Below the pieces are notes generated by a model, which saw nothing but the letters and a program-made list of their open reading frames with translations, was not told the origin of the DNA and did not search any database. Shown one piece after another: positions 1 to 9,278 of a stretch of DNA of 59,256 bases (the stretch's first letter is position 1; every line of letters starts with the position of its first letter). The DNA is from Chrysophaeum taylorii. Lineage: Eukaryota > Sar > Pelagophyceae > Pelagomonadales > Pelagomonadaceae. A program made the translations under genes and the position numbers. The stretch is from positions 1 through 59,256 of the forward strand of contig JAQMWT010000472.1 of NCBI GenBank assembly GCA_029834535.1. The letters are read 5' to 3'.

Positions 1-290
1 AATAAGCGACATCATCGTTCGGACCCAAATCGGAATAGAAATGAGCAACACGATCATTCTGGTAATCGTAAGGCTCGTAAACTTCAGCAACATAAATCTT
101 CTTGCGCCAATCAGAGCGCTTCCGGTCAGGAATCCGGAAAACAACAAACTTACCGTGCTGATAATCATCACGGAAGGTTTCTTCGGGTTTGCGGATGGTT
201 TGATCAACGATCGGAGGTACCATCACAGGCGTGATCTGACTAACATGAACACGTCGTTCTTCGGGCGGAGAGTCGAGAGACTCAATCTAT
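1..290 (-). pseudogene. Frameshifted C-terminal tail of element A pol
   Basis: After the IN core the reading frame of pol is lost near position 290. The homologous sequence continues on the minus strand in another frame to the window edge. Around 2-116 it reads a module with W-R-K-K-IYVAEVYE, a YD..ND segment and DLGP.DD. The same module follows the integrase in elements C, D and E. The function is unknown; it sits where many Ty3/gypsy elements carry a chromodomain. The frameshift is inferred from alignment by eye to the family-2 copies. Confidence 0.7.
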
Positions 291-3200
291 AGGTGACCGG
301 GGAAAGGCGTTCCTTGATAATAAACGGTCCTCGCCATTCCGGTCGAAGTTTGTTCTGAAGGAAAGGAATGTAGAGCAAAACGTGCGATCCTTCCTTGTAT
401 TCAACATCAACATGATCGGCATTGTAGGCCAATCGTTGTTTCTTCAAAGCTTTATCACGAGCCTCGCGGACGATCTTCGTATAATACTTCAATCGTTCAC
501 GAGTTTCGGCGACTGCATCAGAGCGAGTCTTCGGCAACAATCGCGTATCAAAGTCCATAAGCGTGTAGTCAGTCGGCAGCATCGGCTGACGGTTCAGGCG
601 CAGCATAAAGGGAGAAATCTGCGTGCCTGGAATAAACTTGCGGTTGTAACAAAACGCAATATAATGAGCAAAGTCGGGCCAATCCGTGATGTTCCGGCCC
701 TGAAGGCAAGCACGGAGGAAGGCCTTGATAAATCGGTTTACACGCTCAGCCGGGTTCGACTGGGCATGATAAGGAATCGTAGTTTGGTATCGTGTGTTGA
801 AGAGATGGCAAAACTCGCGCATCAACTTGTTCACGAACTCTTTACCGTTGTCGGTACGAATCATCTGGGGCAAGTAGCCCTTGAGGAGGATGTTAATGAC
901 AAAAGACTCGAGGACAGACTCAGCAGTCTTATCGTTCAAAACATCCAGAATCAAGAAATGCGAGAACGGATCAAAAAATACTATAAGATACGTCTCGGGA
1001 CCAGCGCTGGGCAAAGGTCCAAATAAATCCATGCAAAGAACAGCACCATCACCATCGTAGACGGGCTGCTGCAAGAGTCCAGCTCGTTTCGGCTCAGGCG
1101 TACGAGCTTTCTGGCAAACTAAACATTCAGCAATGAAGACTCCAACTTCGTTCGACATGTGGGGCCACCAAAATCGTTCTTGGATAGCCTGGACGGTACT
1201 GTGACGTCCCATATGACCACCGTTAACCGGAGTGTCATGGTAGAGTCGAATAATGCGCTTGCGCAACGTAGCAGGTGCAACAATCATCGGGTGCAAATCA
1301 GCAGAAATGCGGTAAAGAACGTCTTTAACGACTTCGAATCGTTCGTTCGCTCGGGAACGTCGCGGCGTCTGACCTTGGGCCATTCGGTAGCGAATATCCT
1401 CGCAAGTAGCATCAGATTCTTGCTCACGTGCGATCTCAGCGAGCGTCATATTATCGGGTATCTTATCGATATAATCTTTGTAAGCGGCTGCGTCCTTGAA
1501 GATCTGTGGCTCATCGCGCGCACGGTTCTTCCGACGTTGTCTCGTAGCGTGAGACGTAGCCAATTTCATCGGATCCTTTTCAGGATCTTCTTCCTCGTCT
1601 TCCGGCAGTTCGGTCGTAACAAACGACATTGTGAAGTGGCAGCCGGAGGCGGGAACTCCTCGGTCATCAACAGGTCGGGGAAGCTCTTGGAACACCAAAT
1701 AAGCGTGGTTCAAAGGTTCTCCAAACTCGTCAGTCTCGATGACATGATCTATCGGATTGCGGGAGAGACAGTCAGGGATACTCATTCCCGGTGACTTTCC
1801 CGGCTTGTAACCAAGTTCAGGGTCAAAATTGGCGAGGCGCATCGCCCAACGAGCAAGCTGCCCAGACGAGTGCGTCGCCTTACGTAAAAACGTCAAATTT
1901 CGGGGATCGGTCTCCAAAACAGTCCGGTGCCCTTCGATGTAGGCTCGAAAGTGCTCTAGAGAAAGTATAACTGCCAGCAGCTCTAACCGACGGGGCTCAT
2001 AATTGCGCATCTCCTTCGGCACAGCTCGGCTCCAATATTCAATCACTCGTTCTTCTCGAGTCACTCTTCCGGCATCGTCCTTGACTTCGACAATCTGGAA
2101 GAGATATGCTCCAAGTCCATCCTTGGAAGCATCGGATCGGATCTGAAAAGGCAGATCATAATCGGGGTGGTAGACTCCTCTGGAATCAACCAAAGCTTCA
2201 ATAATCGTATCCCAAGCTTTCTGACACTCGGGCGTCCACTCGAACTTTACACCTTCGAGGCATAATCGTCTCAGCGGTTCCACGATCTTCGAGTAGCCCT
2301 TCACATATCGCCGGCAGTAATTACTCATGCCGATGAAAGAGCGTATCTGGGTCTTCGGGGAAGTATTCGGTAAAGTACCTGGAATCGGCATCTTCTGCAG
2401 TGCTTCCAGCGTCTTCGGATTCGGCTTCAAGCCTTCTGGGGTAGAAATGTGTCCCAGAAATTCTATATCATCCTTGAGAAGGTGGAACTTCGCGGTTCGA
2501 CCGCTGTACCCTCTCTGTGCCAAATGACACATCACTTCGATCAAAACTTGTAAATGTCGATGAAGATCGTCGGATCCCATCATAATATCGTCAACAAACG
2601 CAACCAAGTCTCGATACATCCATTTCGAAAGGTCGCTCGCCATTTGCTTGCAGAAAAGAGCTCCGGCCGTCTTCACACCTAGAGGTAATCGCAAGAAACT
2701 ATGAGCGCCAAGTGGGCTAACCATCGTGACAGCGTCTTGCGCTGCCGGATCCAGACGAAGGTTGTGGTATCCCCATCTAATATCAATGCATGTCCGCCAT
2801 CGTCGCATAGCGAGAAAAGCTAAAGCATCATCTTGTCGAATGTTCGGCCAACTGTCATTGACCAATTGATCGTTGAGCTGACGTAAGTCAACTGCAGCAC
2901 GGAACGCGTTTGACGTTCCAATCTCAGCTCCTTTCTTCGGAAGCATCAACACAGGAAAGCCCCAAGGTGAGTTGGCCGGACGAATGACTCCATCCCGGCA
3001 CCACTCGCTGATCTGCTTGCGGAGACAATCGAGCTTCGCAGGCGTCAATCGGTAGGGCGTCATCTTAATCGGTCGCGGATTCGCGTCTTTGAATCGTAGA
3101 GACACAGGAGGCGAGTCCACAGGTCTCATAATCGGGTCGAAAAAGGCCCAAGAATATTGCACACAGTGACGGAGCATCAGTTTCGCCTCGTCATCTAAGT

Positions 3201-3486
3201 GCGGATTGTCAGGAATTCCCAACTCCTGAACAACCTTATCAACTTCTTCCTTCGTAGGAACTTGAACTTTCATGGCTCTGTTATCCTTGACATGCTCAGG
3301 AGTTTGCGGCAGCGGTGCACCCTCAGCATCGCGCGGCGCATCTTTCCATGGCACATCAAACTTCTTCTCATATTTTAGTCTCACTTCCGGGTGGCTTTTG
3401 TTGATCCTCTCGCCTTTGACACGAACACTCGGCTCGCTCTTAATCTTCGGTTCCCGATCTCGCTCAGGATCTGGCGGAACGTCCAA
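223..3486 (-). CDS. Element A pol: reverse transcriptase, RNase H, integrase
   Basis: About 1087 codons open on the minus strand. No ATG is needed: the frame overlaps the upstream methyltransferase ORF by about 105 nt and lies in its -1 frame, so entry by ribosomal frameshifting is plausible. Residues about 130-340 are the RT, with an FVDD active site near residue 298. RNase H follows, with DAS near 447 and the LETD block. The integrase has an HHCC zinc finger (YHDTP, GGHMGR, CLVCQK at about 740-790) and a DDE triad at MDLFGP (about 817), TDNGKE (about 877) and PAERVNRF (about 912). One RNase H block reads LETDPRNL where B and C have LETDHRNL. The last about 20 residues are out of frame because of the shift near 290. 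Confidence 0.93.
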   Translation of the reverse strand: MDVPPDPERDREPKIKSEPSVRVKGERINKSHPEVRLKYEKKFDVPWKDAPRDAEGAPLPQTPEHVKDNRAMKVQVPTKEEVDKVVQELGIPDNPHLDDEAKLMLRHCVQYSWAFFDPIMRPVDSPPVSLRFKDANPRPIKMTPYRLTPAKLDCLRKQISEWCRDGVIRPANSPWGFPVLMLPKKGAEIGTSNAFRAAVDLRQLNDQLVNDSWPNIRQDDALAFLAMRRWRTCIDIRWGYHNLRLDPAAQDAVTMVSPLGAHSFLRLPLGVKTAGALFCKQMASDLSKWMYRDLVAFVDDIMMGSDDLHRHLQVLIEVMCHLAQRGYSGRTAKFHLLKDDIEFLGHISTPEGLKPNPKTLEALQKMPIPGTLPNTSPKTQIRSFIGMSNYCRRYVKGYSKIVEPLRRLCLEGVKFEWTPECQKAWDTIIEALVDSRGVYHPDYDLPFQIRSDASKDGLGAYLFQIVEVKDDAGRVTREERVIEYWSRAVPKEMRNYEPRRLELLAVILSLEHFRAYIEGHRTVLETDPRNLTFLRKATHSSGQLARWAMRLANFDPELGYKPGKSPGMSIPDCLSRNPIDHVIETDEFGEPLNHAYLVFQELPRPVDDRGVPASGCHFTMSFVTTELPEDEEEDPEKDPMKLATSHATRQRRKNRARDEPQIFKDAAAYKDYIDKIPDNMTLAEIAREQESDATCEDIRYRMAQGQTPRRSRANERFEVVKDVLYRISADLHPMIVAPATLRKRIIRLYHDTPVNGGHMGRHSTVQAIQERFWWPHMSNEVGVFIAECLVCQKARTPEPKRAGLLQQPVYDGDGAVLCMDLFGPLPSAGPETYLIVFFDPFSHFLILDVLNDKTAESVLESFVINILLKGYLPQMIRTDNGKEFVNKLMREFCHLFNTRYQTTIPYHAQSNPAERVNRFIKAFLRACLQGRNITDWPDFAHYIAFCYNRKFIPGTQISPFMLRLNRQPMLPTDYTLMDFDTRLLPKTRSDAVAETRERLKYYTKIVREARDKALKKQRLAYNADHVDVEYKEGSHVLLYIPFLQNKLRPEWRGPFIIKERLSPVTYRLSLSTLRPKNDVFMLVRSRL

Positions 3487-6400
3487 ATTTGGTTGTCGGG
3501 GGCAGCAGAAGAAGCATGAGACGTCCCCGGCTCATCTGTTGCAGGCGGAATCAACGGTACCTCTGGAGGTTTCCATTTGGTGCGATCTTGGAGATCATCA
3601 GTCGATACCCATCTTACGACACGTGTGCGCGTGTTTAACAGCGGAACTTGTACGTGACGAAGGGTGGTTTCATCAATTTGCAAATAATAATCAAACGGTC
3701 GGTCTGCAGGACTCAACGCTGACGGCAAAGCTTCGCCGCTCAGGTGAAAATCCTTGGTCACAGAGTTGTGCAGATCGAGTACTAATAAGGTCATCGTGTC
3801 TGGTGGCACGACGGACGCCAAGTGTTTCAACGAGGTCGTCCTGGAGAAGCCGGCCCAATCAAAATCAAGGGGCATTGTCAGCAACTCCGAAGTCATTTTC
3901 AGATTCAAAGATCTGTAATCGGAACGGTGCGGTCCTACACGAAGCGGGACACGCGTAACGGTATAAGCTGCGTCTGTCGCGGCTCGTGATGATCCTAAAT
4001 TGTTCATCTGAAGTAAATGTCGTTCGTCGGCGTAGCCAAGCGCGGCGGCGAACTCTTGCTGCATATTCTTGCAAGTCTTTGGAACTGCGCGCAAATGGAG
4101 CGGATGGCTGGAAACCAACAATCGCACGCGACAGCTCATCAAACTGGGCGTTATGTCGTAAAAATTGACGACGTACACGTAAGGGTGCAAACGTGCAACG
4201 TAAGAAATAATCGAGGCCTCCTGCTCTATCAACCACATGAAGAAACCAGCCATCTTGCATAATTTCATCGTCCAGTGGGTAGCGGTGACTCCCTTCCCAA
4301 CATCTCTGGAAGTCAAGTTGCACAGAGCGGAGTGTACGCAGGGTGGCGACGCGACACACATCGACGACGACCATTCCGCGTAGGGTAAATAAGATTCGAT
4401 CAACCGTAAGGTTGTAACATAGCGACCACACAGTGTGTGCTGCACCACAGGAATATTCGGAAAGTTCTTGTGGTGGATCTGGTTGGCGGTGTCCGACGCA
4501 TCGAGTGCTAGCACGACTCGAAACGACGTCCCACACATTTCGTTGGCTCGTTGGAGACCTAAAGTACTGCCTCCGGCTCCACTGAACAGCATCACCACCT
4601 TGCGATAAGTGATTGGAAGCCATTGAACCTTTTCGTATCGGCGGCGGATCTCCGTTTCGGTGATCTCGCGGCACTTTCTTTCATCTTCTTCCGACCTTCG
4701 AGCAAAATCGTCGTCGCCTTCGGGTCGTTTGAGGGAGGACTTGTCCGCCATAGCGGTCGTAGCGTCCTTCTGCGCCGTGCTCAGCAACATCGGCGGGGGA
4801 GACGCGTCGCAATGCGTCAAATGACTAGCGACGGAAACGGTGAAAGAAAGGTTCCCCTTGTCGTATCCTTCTTCACATTCTTTCGTAAGTTCGTTGATCG
4901 TAGAGACGTTCAACTCATCTTCATACCTACGATATCGCCAATCGCAAGGACTTCGCCTTGAGTGACGACCGTCGGCACTTCTTCCGCGGCAGTAACCGCA
5001 ACCCGAGCAGCGGACCGGTCGAGCTCTCCGCAAGAAGAACACATTCCTTCGACAACTCCCAGCTGCTCGTTCTCCAAACGTAGCGACGAAAACCTGTCCC
5101 GTTTCCATTGGTTTCGAAAAAATAACCGGTAGATTGTAAGTTCGACCGGGCTCGATTTGGAGCGTGCGCGCAGCGTAAGCCACTACTCTTCGCGCGTCTT
5201 CTCCCGGAGCTGGGGAGAATTTGGTCGTAGCATGTCCCCGCGTAGCCAAGGCTACCGTACGTTCCGGCGGCGGGATGCGGAGATCTTTAATCGTGCTCAA
5301 ACGAGCGTAAACTCGAGTCTTGACCAGGTCGAGACTCTGCCGGAAGGCATCGTGTTGATGATTGTAAATCGGGACGGTTGTCGTGTCTCGATCGTAAATA
5401 GATCGAAAGGTCACGATGGGTGCATCGATTCGTTCATCCTTGAACTTAATCTTCTTGCGCCCGTAGACGACTTGGGTTCGATAAAAACAGATTCGATCGT
5501 GGGGGTAGTCCACGACGGCTCCTAAAACTCGTATATCGCGCCCTCCCAACAGGAACAGATAGTTCGTATCGGCCACAATAGCGACAATGGGGGCGGCGAT
5601 GTTGTCGGCGAGGGCGACCCGAATCGCGATCCAACGAAAGATCGTCGTCGTATTCAACCCTGATCCGTACAGCTTGCGCTTAATCGGAAGTTCGCCTTCA
5701 TCGAAAATCAGCTTTCTGACCATTTCTCGGCAAATATAAGAAACATCCGCCATTCCATCGACACCGATGGTCGTCGAGAATTTCGGTCCGTCACGATTCC
5801 TGTAGATGTGACAGGCCATAAACGTAAGAGTACCCGTATCTAAACAACTGAGGGTAACCAAATCATCTTCGATCGTCTTGCCATCTCGCGGCGTCAACGA
5901 AGTGTGAGCACATCGGGCTCTGACTCGCTCATCTCCGGGGTTGGGCATCGATACCGCGGCTTGAGCTCTCGTATCATCTGTTGTTGGCGTCATCGACGTA
6001 ACGCTCGCGGCAGCCTCTTTATCTGGCGGCTTCCGCTCTTCCTCCAAGACAATCTCGGAGGGAATCAGTGCTGGTAGGGGATCCCGATCTTCGCTATTCT
6101 CGGAAGCAAAGGACCTCTCCCATAACTCATTCATTTCGTCTTTCCAGAACGCATCCGTAGATTCATTCGTCGTTGGTTGATCATCACCATCATCGGCGAT
6201 CGGTTCCGTGTCGGCTGCGGCTTCGAGTCCGTAGCTGAGCGGTTGTTCTGGTGGCTTCTTTAGCAAGAAGTTCCGAGTTCTCGTCCACCAATCCTGCAGG
6301 TTCCACGTCGGCTCGTCTTCGTCCCAATCCAGAACGCTGCTAATCTTCTTCTTACGTCTATCCTTTTCTTCCGGCGGCGTATCCGTGGCTCGATCCGTAG

Positions 6401-8816
6401 TAACCGAAACCGTTTCGGGGGGGTCCGCAGGAAAAGATGGCGTCGTCCCCGACGTCAACTCTATCGTAAGATCGTCGTCTGCTTCACTCGCGATGGTCAT
6501 CGTCTCGTCCGTCGAATGAGCACACGAGCTATCACTGCAGAAATCCATGTCTGGCTCACAGCCAGTTCGGTCGCCAAGGGTCGTCCCTGGAGGGTCCAAA
6601 GATAAGCCGATGGCGTCGAGGGCTTCCTCGTCAAAAACAAACGGTGGGTCGTCCGTGGACGACTCGTCAAGTAACGTTATCGCGGACACTGGTTCACAAG
6701 GTGCAACTTCTTCATCTTCCGAATCTGAATCGCCTTCCCAGTACCGTGGAGCTTCGAGTTCATCGCTCGAATCTTCGAGTTCATCGCTCGACATCTGCTC
6801 ATAAATCTGTGCCAAAGACCGACGATCGGTCAGCACGTCGTGGGGTGGCTCGTCCATCAGCGGGCGAGCAAGATCGTCGAATGCGGCCGCGGCAAGGGCG
6901 TCGGCTGCGTCGTCGGTGCGGGTGTCCGTATGCGGGTACACCATCACTCCTAATGGTAATTGTTGACCGCAAGGGGTCGTAAACGCGAGCGTAGCGCTCA
7001 AAAAACCCAAATTATATTGGTGTCGGCCTCCGTCGTATTCGTCGTCGCGCGATCGGCGTCGTCTGTGCCGGCGCGAACTTCGACTGGGGCTCTTGTTATC
7101 TTTGTCTCTCTCTGGCGTCAGTTCGGCAGGTCCTATTACCTCTGGATCGTCCCTGTAGGCAACTGGTGCTCCCAAGCCTATCCGAACTGTCTCAATCGTC
7201 TCGTCTATCGAAACATCGACACATGCGTCGTCTTCTTGCCAAAACTCCGACCAAACGTAAATTAACTCTCCGTTGGCGAATAAATCCATGCCTCGGGGTC
7301 GGAATCGCACTTCTTTCCGCTCTGGCGGTTTCTTCCTCAGGAAACAGTGAGCTCGTATCCATACCGTCGGTACGCTCATCTTCCTCGTATCCATGCTGAT
7401 CGTCCCATCCAAATTCGATTCCGGGCGGCAGCTATACTCATCCCTCATGGTATGTTCGGGATCTTTCTTTATCACATAGCCATCATCATATGCAGGCTGA
7501 AAATCTTTGAACTCTTCGTTCGTGAGTAATACGCCAGGGCTTTCACAGAGCTCCAAAGGCAGTTCATGCGTTATAAGATTCTTCACCTCTTCCGCTTTCG
7601 TATTCATTTTCTCGGCCGTTTCACTCGGCCTATCATCCACTCCATCGCTTAGAATATCGGCAATCGCCTCGTCACTAAAAATGTCGGCACACGAAACGTC
7701 TGCCATCGTCAAAGGGAATAAAACATCTGCACAAACGTCTGCAAAAACGTCTGTAATCGGTTCGTCGGGGGGCCCTGCAAAAGAAGAAGGCGTCGTCCCC
7801 GACGTCATATCTGTCAAGAAATGGCCACCAAAGGGCACGTGACGTTCGATGGGCGTGTAAACAGGTGCGCGCTTATCACTCGAGATAATCCTCTGCGACG
7901 CATCGTCGATCGATCGTGGAGACGAAGTGTCATCCACTTGAATGTCCGGAGGTAGACTCATAGCATCGAGCGTAGCAGCGGCGGGTCCATTCCTTTGGGC
8001 GTCATCGGCTGCACGGGGCTCGTAAATCGGATTCACACATAACTCCGGCGCGTCGTCAAAACCAAGGGTTGTGTTAGCTGACGACAAATCATATCGTGCC
8101 ACCAACGGTGACACCGGGTCAGAAGCGGTTGTTGGCTTCGGCCCGTAGTTTAACGACGTTTCGGTCAGATTCTCCGATCCTGTGGGGATTTTGGTTTGGG
8201 TGAGCTCCTTCGACTTGGATTGCTCTTGCTCGTAGTTTAACGACGTTTCTGTCAACTCGGACGACTCGTCGTCGTCGTCGCGCGGCTTCCTAACTTTCGC
8301 TCGCGTTCGCGTGGGCGGCGGTACCTCCGAGGGTCGGAATTCTCCCTCAAGACTGCTCGCTCGCCTCGAGCGACTCGGCGTACGCAATTCATCCCTCTCG
8401 CGGGTCAACCATCGTACTTGCTCGTGTATTTTATCTAATCGAGCGTGTTCGTGCCGCGTTTGCTCTTGCATTATTTTTATCTTCTTCTGGTGTAGCCATT
8501 CACGCCGTATCTCTTTTTCTTCTATCAGCTGGATGAGGATTTCTTGTGCGCGCTTATTTTCTCGGCGTATCTCTCGTAACTGGGCTTTGTAAATCTTTGC
8601 AACGTTCGGTGGTTCATCATCTCGCGCACGTTCTGGATGGGCTGCCGGTTGTCTCGCCGGCGGCGCCCTCGGCGGTTCATCGCCGTTGTAGTTCAGCTCT
8701 TCTTCCTCATCATCATCATCAGTATCATCATCATCGTTCCCCTCGCTCGTCTCATCCTGACGGCTTGGCGGTTCGTCATATCGCATCTGCTCGTCGGCAG
8801 CATCATCGTCTTCCAT
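3381..8816 (-). CDS. Element A polyprotein: coiled coil, aspartic protease, C5-cytosine DNA methyltransferase
   Basis: An 1811-codon frame from ATG at 8816. Residues about 75-140 form a charged coiled coil, as at the N-terminus of Gag in element B. No capsid or zinc knuckle is visible. A long acidic linker carries two copies of a T-S-G-T-T-P-S segment (about 337 and 789) and of a K-K-P-P-E segment (about 490 and 849). An Arg/Ser-rich patch lies near 575-600. The retropepsin-like domain is at about 1000-1110, with DGMAD near 1020 and LLGGRD near 1089. The methyltransferase is at about 1400-1690: motif I LFSGAGG near 1411, motif IV SPPC with the catalytic Cys near 1493, motif VI variant IEQE near 1531, motif VIII SCRVRLL near 1560, an AYTVTR segment, and motif X SVVPPD near 1667. 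Residues about 1247-1298 are scrambled by two compensating deletions. The end overlaps pol. Confidence 0.92.
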   Translation of the reverse strand: MEDDDAADEQMRYDEPPSRQDETSEGNDDDDTDDDDEEEELNYNGDEPPRAPPARQPAAHPERARDDEPPNVAKIYKAQLREIRRENKRAQEILIQLIEEKEIRREWLHQKKIKIMQEQTRHEHARLDKIHEQVRWLTRERDELRTPSRSRRASSLEGEFRPSEVPPPTRTRAKVRKPRDDDDESSELTETSLNYEQEQSKSKELTQTKIPTGSENLTETSLNYGPKPTTASDPVSPLVARYDLSSANTTLGFDDAPELCVNPIYEPRAADDAQRNGPAAATLDAMSLPPDIQVDDTSSPRSIDDASQRIISSDKRAPVYTPIERHVPFGGHFLTDMTSGTTPSSFAGPPDEPITDVFADVCADVLFPLTMADVSCADIFSDEAIADILSDGVDDRPSETAEKMNTKAEEVKNLITHELPLELCESPGVLLTNEEFKDFQPAYDDGYVIKKDPEHTMRDEYSCRPESNLDGTISMDTRKMSVPTVWIRAHCFLRKKPPERKEVRFRPRGMDLFANGELIYVWSEFWQEDDACVDVSIDETIETVRIGLGAPVAYRDDPEVIGPAELTPERDKDNKSPSRSSRRHRRRRSRDDEYDGGRHQYNLGFLSATLAFTTPCGQQLPLGVMVYPHTDTRTDDAADALAAAAFDDLARPLMDEPPHDVLTDRRSLAQIYEQMSSDELEDSSDELEAPRYWEGDSDSEDEEVAPCEPVSAITLLDESSTDDPPFVFDEEALDAIGLSLDPPGTTLGDRTGCEPDMDFCSDSSCAHSTDETMTIASEADDDLTIELTSGTTPSFPADPPETVSVTTDRATDTPPEEKDRRKKKISSVLDWDEDEPTWNLQDWWTRTRNFLLKKPPEQPLSYGLEAAADTEPIADDGDDQPTTNESTDAFWKDEMNELWERSFASENSEDRDPLPALIPSEIVLEEERKPPDKEAAASVTSMTPTTDDTRAQAAVSMPNPGDERVRARCAHTSLTPRDGKTIEDDLVTLSCLDTGTLTFMACHIYRNRDGPKFSTTIGVDGMADVSYICREMVRKLIFDEGELPIKRKLYGSGLNTTTIFRWIAIRVALADNIAAPIVAIVADTNYLFLLGGRDIRVLGAVVDYPHDRICFYRTQVVYGRKKIKFKDERIDAPIVTFRSIYDRDTTTVPIYNHQHDAFRQSLDLVKTRVYARLSTIKDLRIPPPERTVALATRGHATTKFSPAPGEDARRVVAYAARTLQIEPGRTYNLPVIFSKPMETGQVFVATFGERAAGSCRRNVFFLRRARPVRCSGCGYCRGRSADGRHSRRSPCDWRYRRYEDELNVSTINELTKECEEGYDKGNLSFTVSVASHLTHCDASPPPMLLSTAQKDATTAMADKSSLKRPEGDDDFARRSEEDERKCREITETEIRRRYEKVQWLPITYRKVVMLFSGAGGSTLGLQRANEMCGTSFRVVLALDASDTANQIHHKNFPNIPVVQHTLCGRYVTTLRLIESYLPYAEWSSSMCVASPPCVHSALCNLTSRDVGKGVTATHWTMKLCKMAGFFMWLIEQEASIISYVARLHPYVYVVNFYDITPSLMSCRVRLLVSSHPLHLRAVPKTCKNMQQEFAAALGYADERHLLQMNNLGSSRAATDAAYTVTRVPLRVGPHRSDYRSLNLKMTSELLTMPLDFDWAGFSRTTSLKHLASVVPPDTMTLLVLDLHNSVTKDFHLSGEALPSALSPADRPFDYYLQIDETTLRHVQVPLLNTRTRVVRWVSTDDLQDRTKWKPPEVPLIPPATDEPGTSHASSAAPDNQIWTFRQILSEIGNRRLRASRVFVSKARGSTKATRK

Positions 8817-9258
8817 ATCGGCTCTGGCTCGTTCTAATCGGCCGAGATCAGAGCGGGTCCAAAATGGTTGAGTCGTCGTCGTTCTCGTGCTCCTTCGACT
8901 CTGGGACTTCTACTCGTCCACGACACGCGTAATATCGTCGTCGCGTGCGTCTTCCACCGACCGATCTATCAGTCCGGTGGGCGGCAGAATCCGTCTCTGC
9001 CCGGCAATCAATGCCCCAGTGAGTTGCGATCTCACTCCGCTCGCCTGCGGCAGCGGTACCCGGGTTGCGCGTCGGCTAGAACCGAATCGCGCGTCGTCAC
9101 CTCCGACGACTAACGTATCCGGCCGGGGAACTTTCCCACGGCAGTGGTCCTTCTGGAATTCCTTGTCGGCGCGCTTGATCAGGGCGCGCACGGCTTGTCC
9201 GGACCGTGTAGAGAATGCAAGATGCACTCGTTCGCTGCGACCGATATAGTCGCTCGAA
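8817..9258 (-). other. Element A 5' leader (untranslated region)
   Basis: This lies between the primer-binding site and the ATG at 8816. Parts resemble the leader of element B at 40472-40899, including a segment around 9175-9190 matching B around 40815-40830. Open frames cross it on both strands, but none shows recognisable protein similarity. Confidence 0.6.
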
Positions 9259-9276
9259 TCTCGTATTCCTCCACCA
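9259..9276 (-). other. Primer-binding site of element A
   Basis: Read on the minus strand this is TGGTGGAGGAATACGAGA, two nucleotides after the inner end of the LTR, and it starts with TGG as expected for pairing with a tRNA CCA end. Element B has the related TGGTGGAGTACACGAGAT in the same place. I could not assign the primer tRNA. Confidence 0.6.
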
Positions 9277-9278
9277 CC

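Noticed and set aside
382..1794. Plus-strand open frames across element A pol
   Set aside because: They are antisense to integrase, whose HHCC and DDE residues are clear on the minus strand.
3381..5000. Bacterial restriction-modification methyltransferase or contamination
   Set aside because: The domain is embedded in retroelement polyproteins in four copies and two families, next to a spliced eukaryotic gene.
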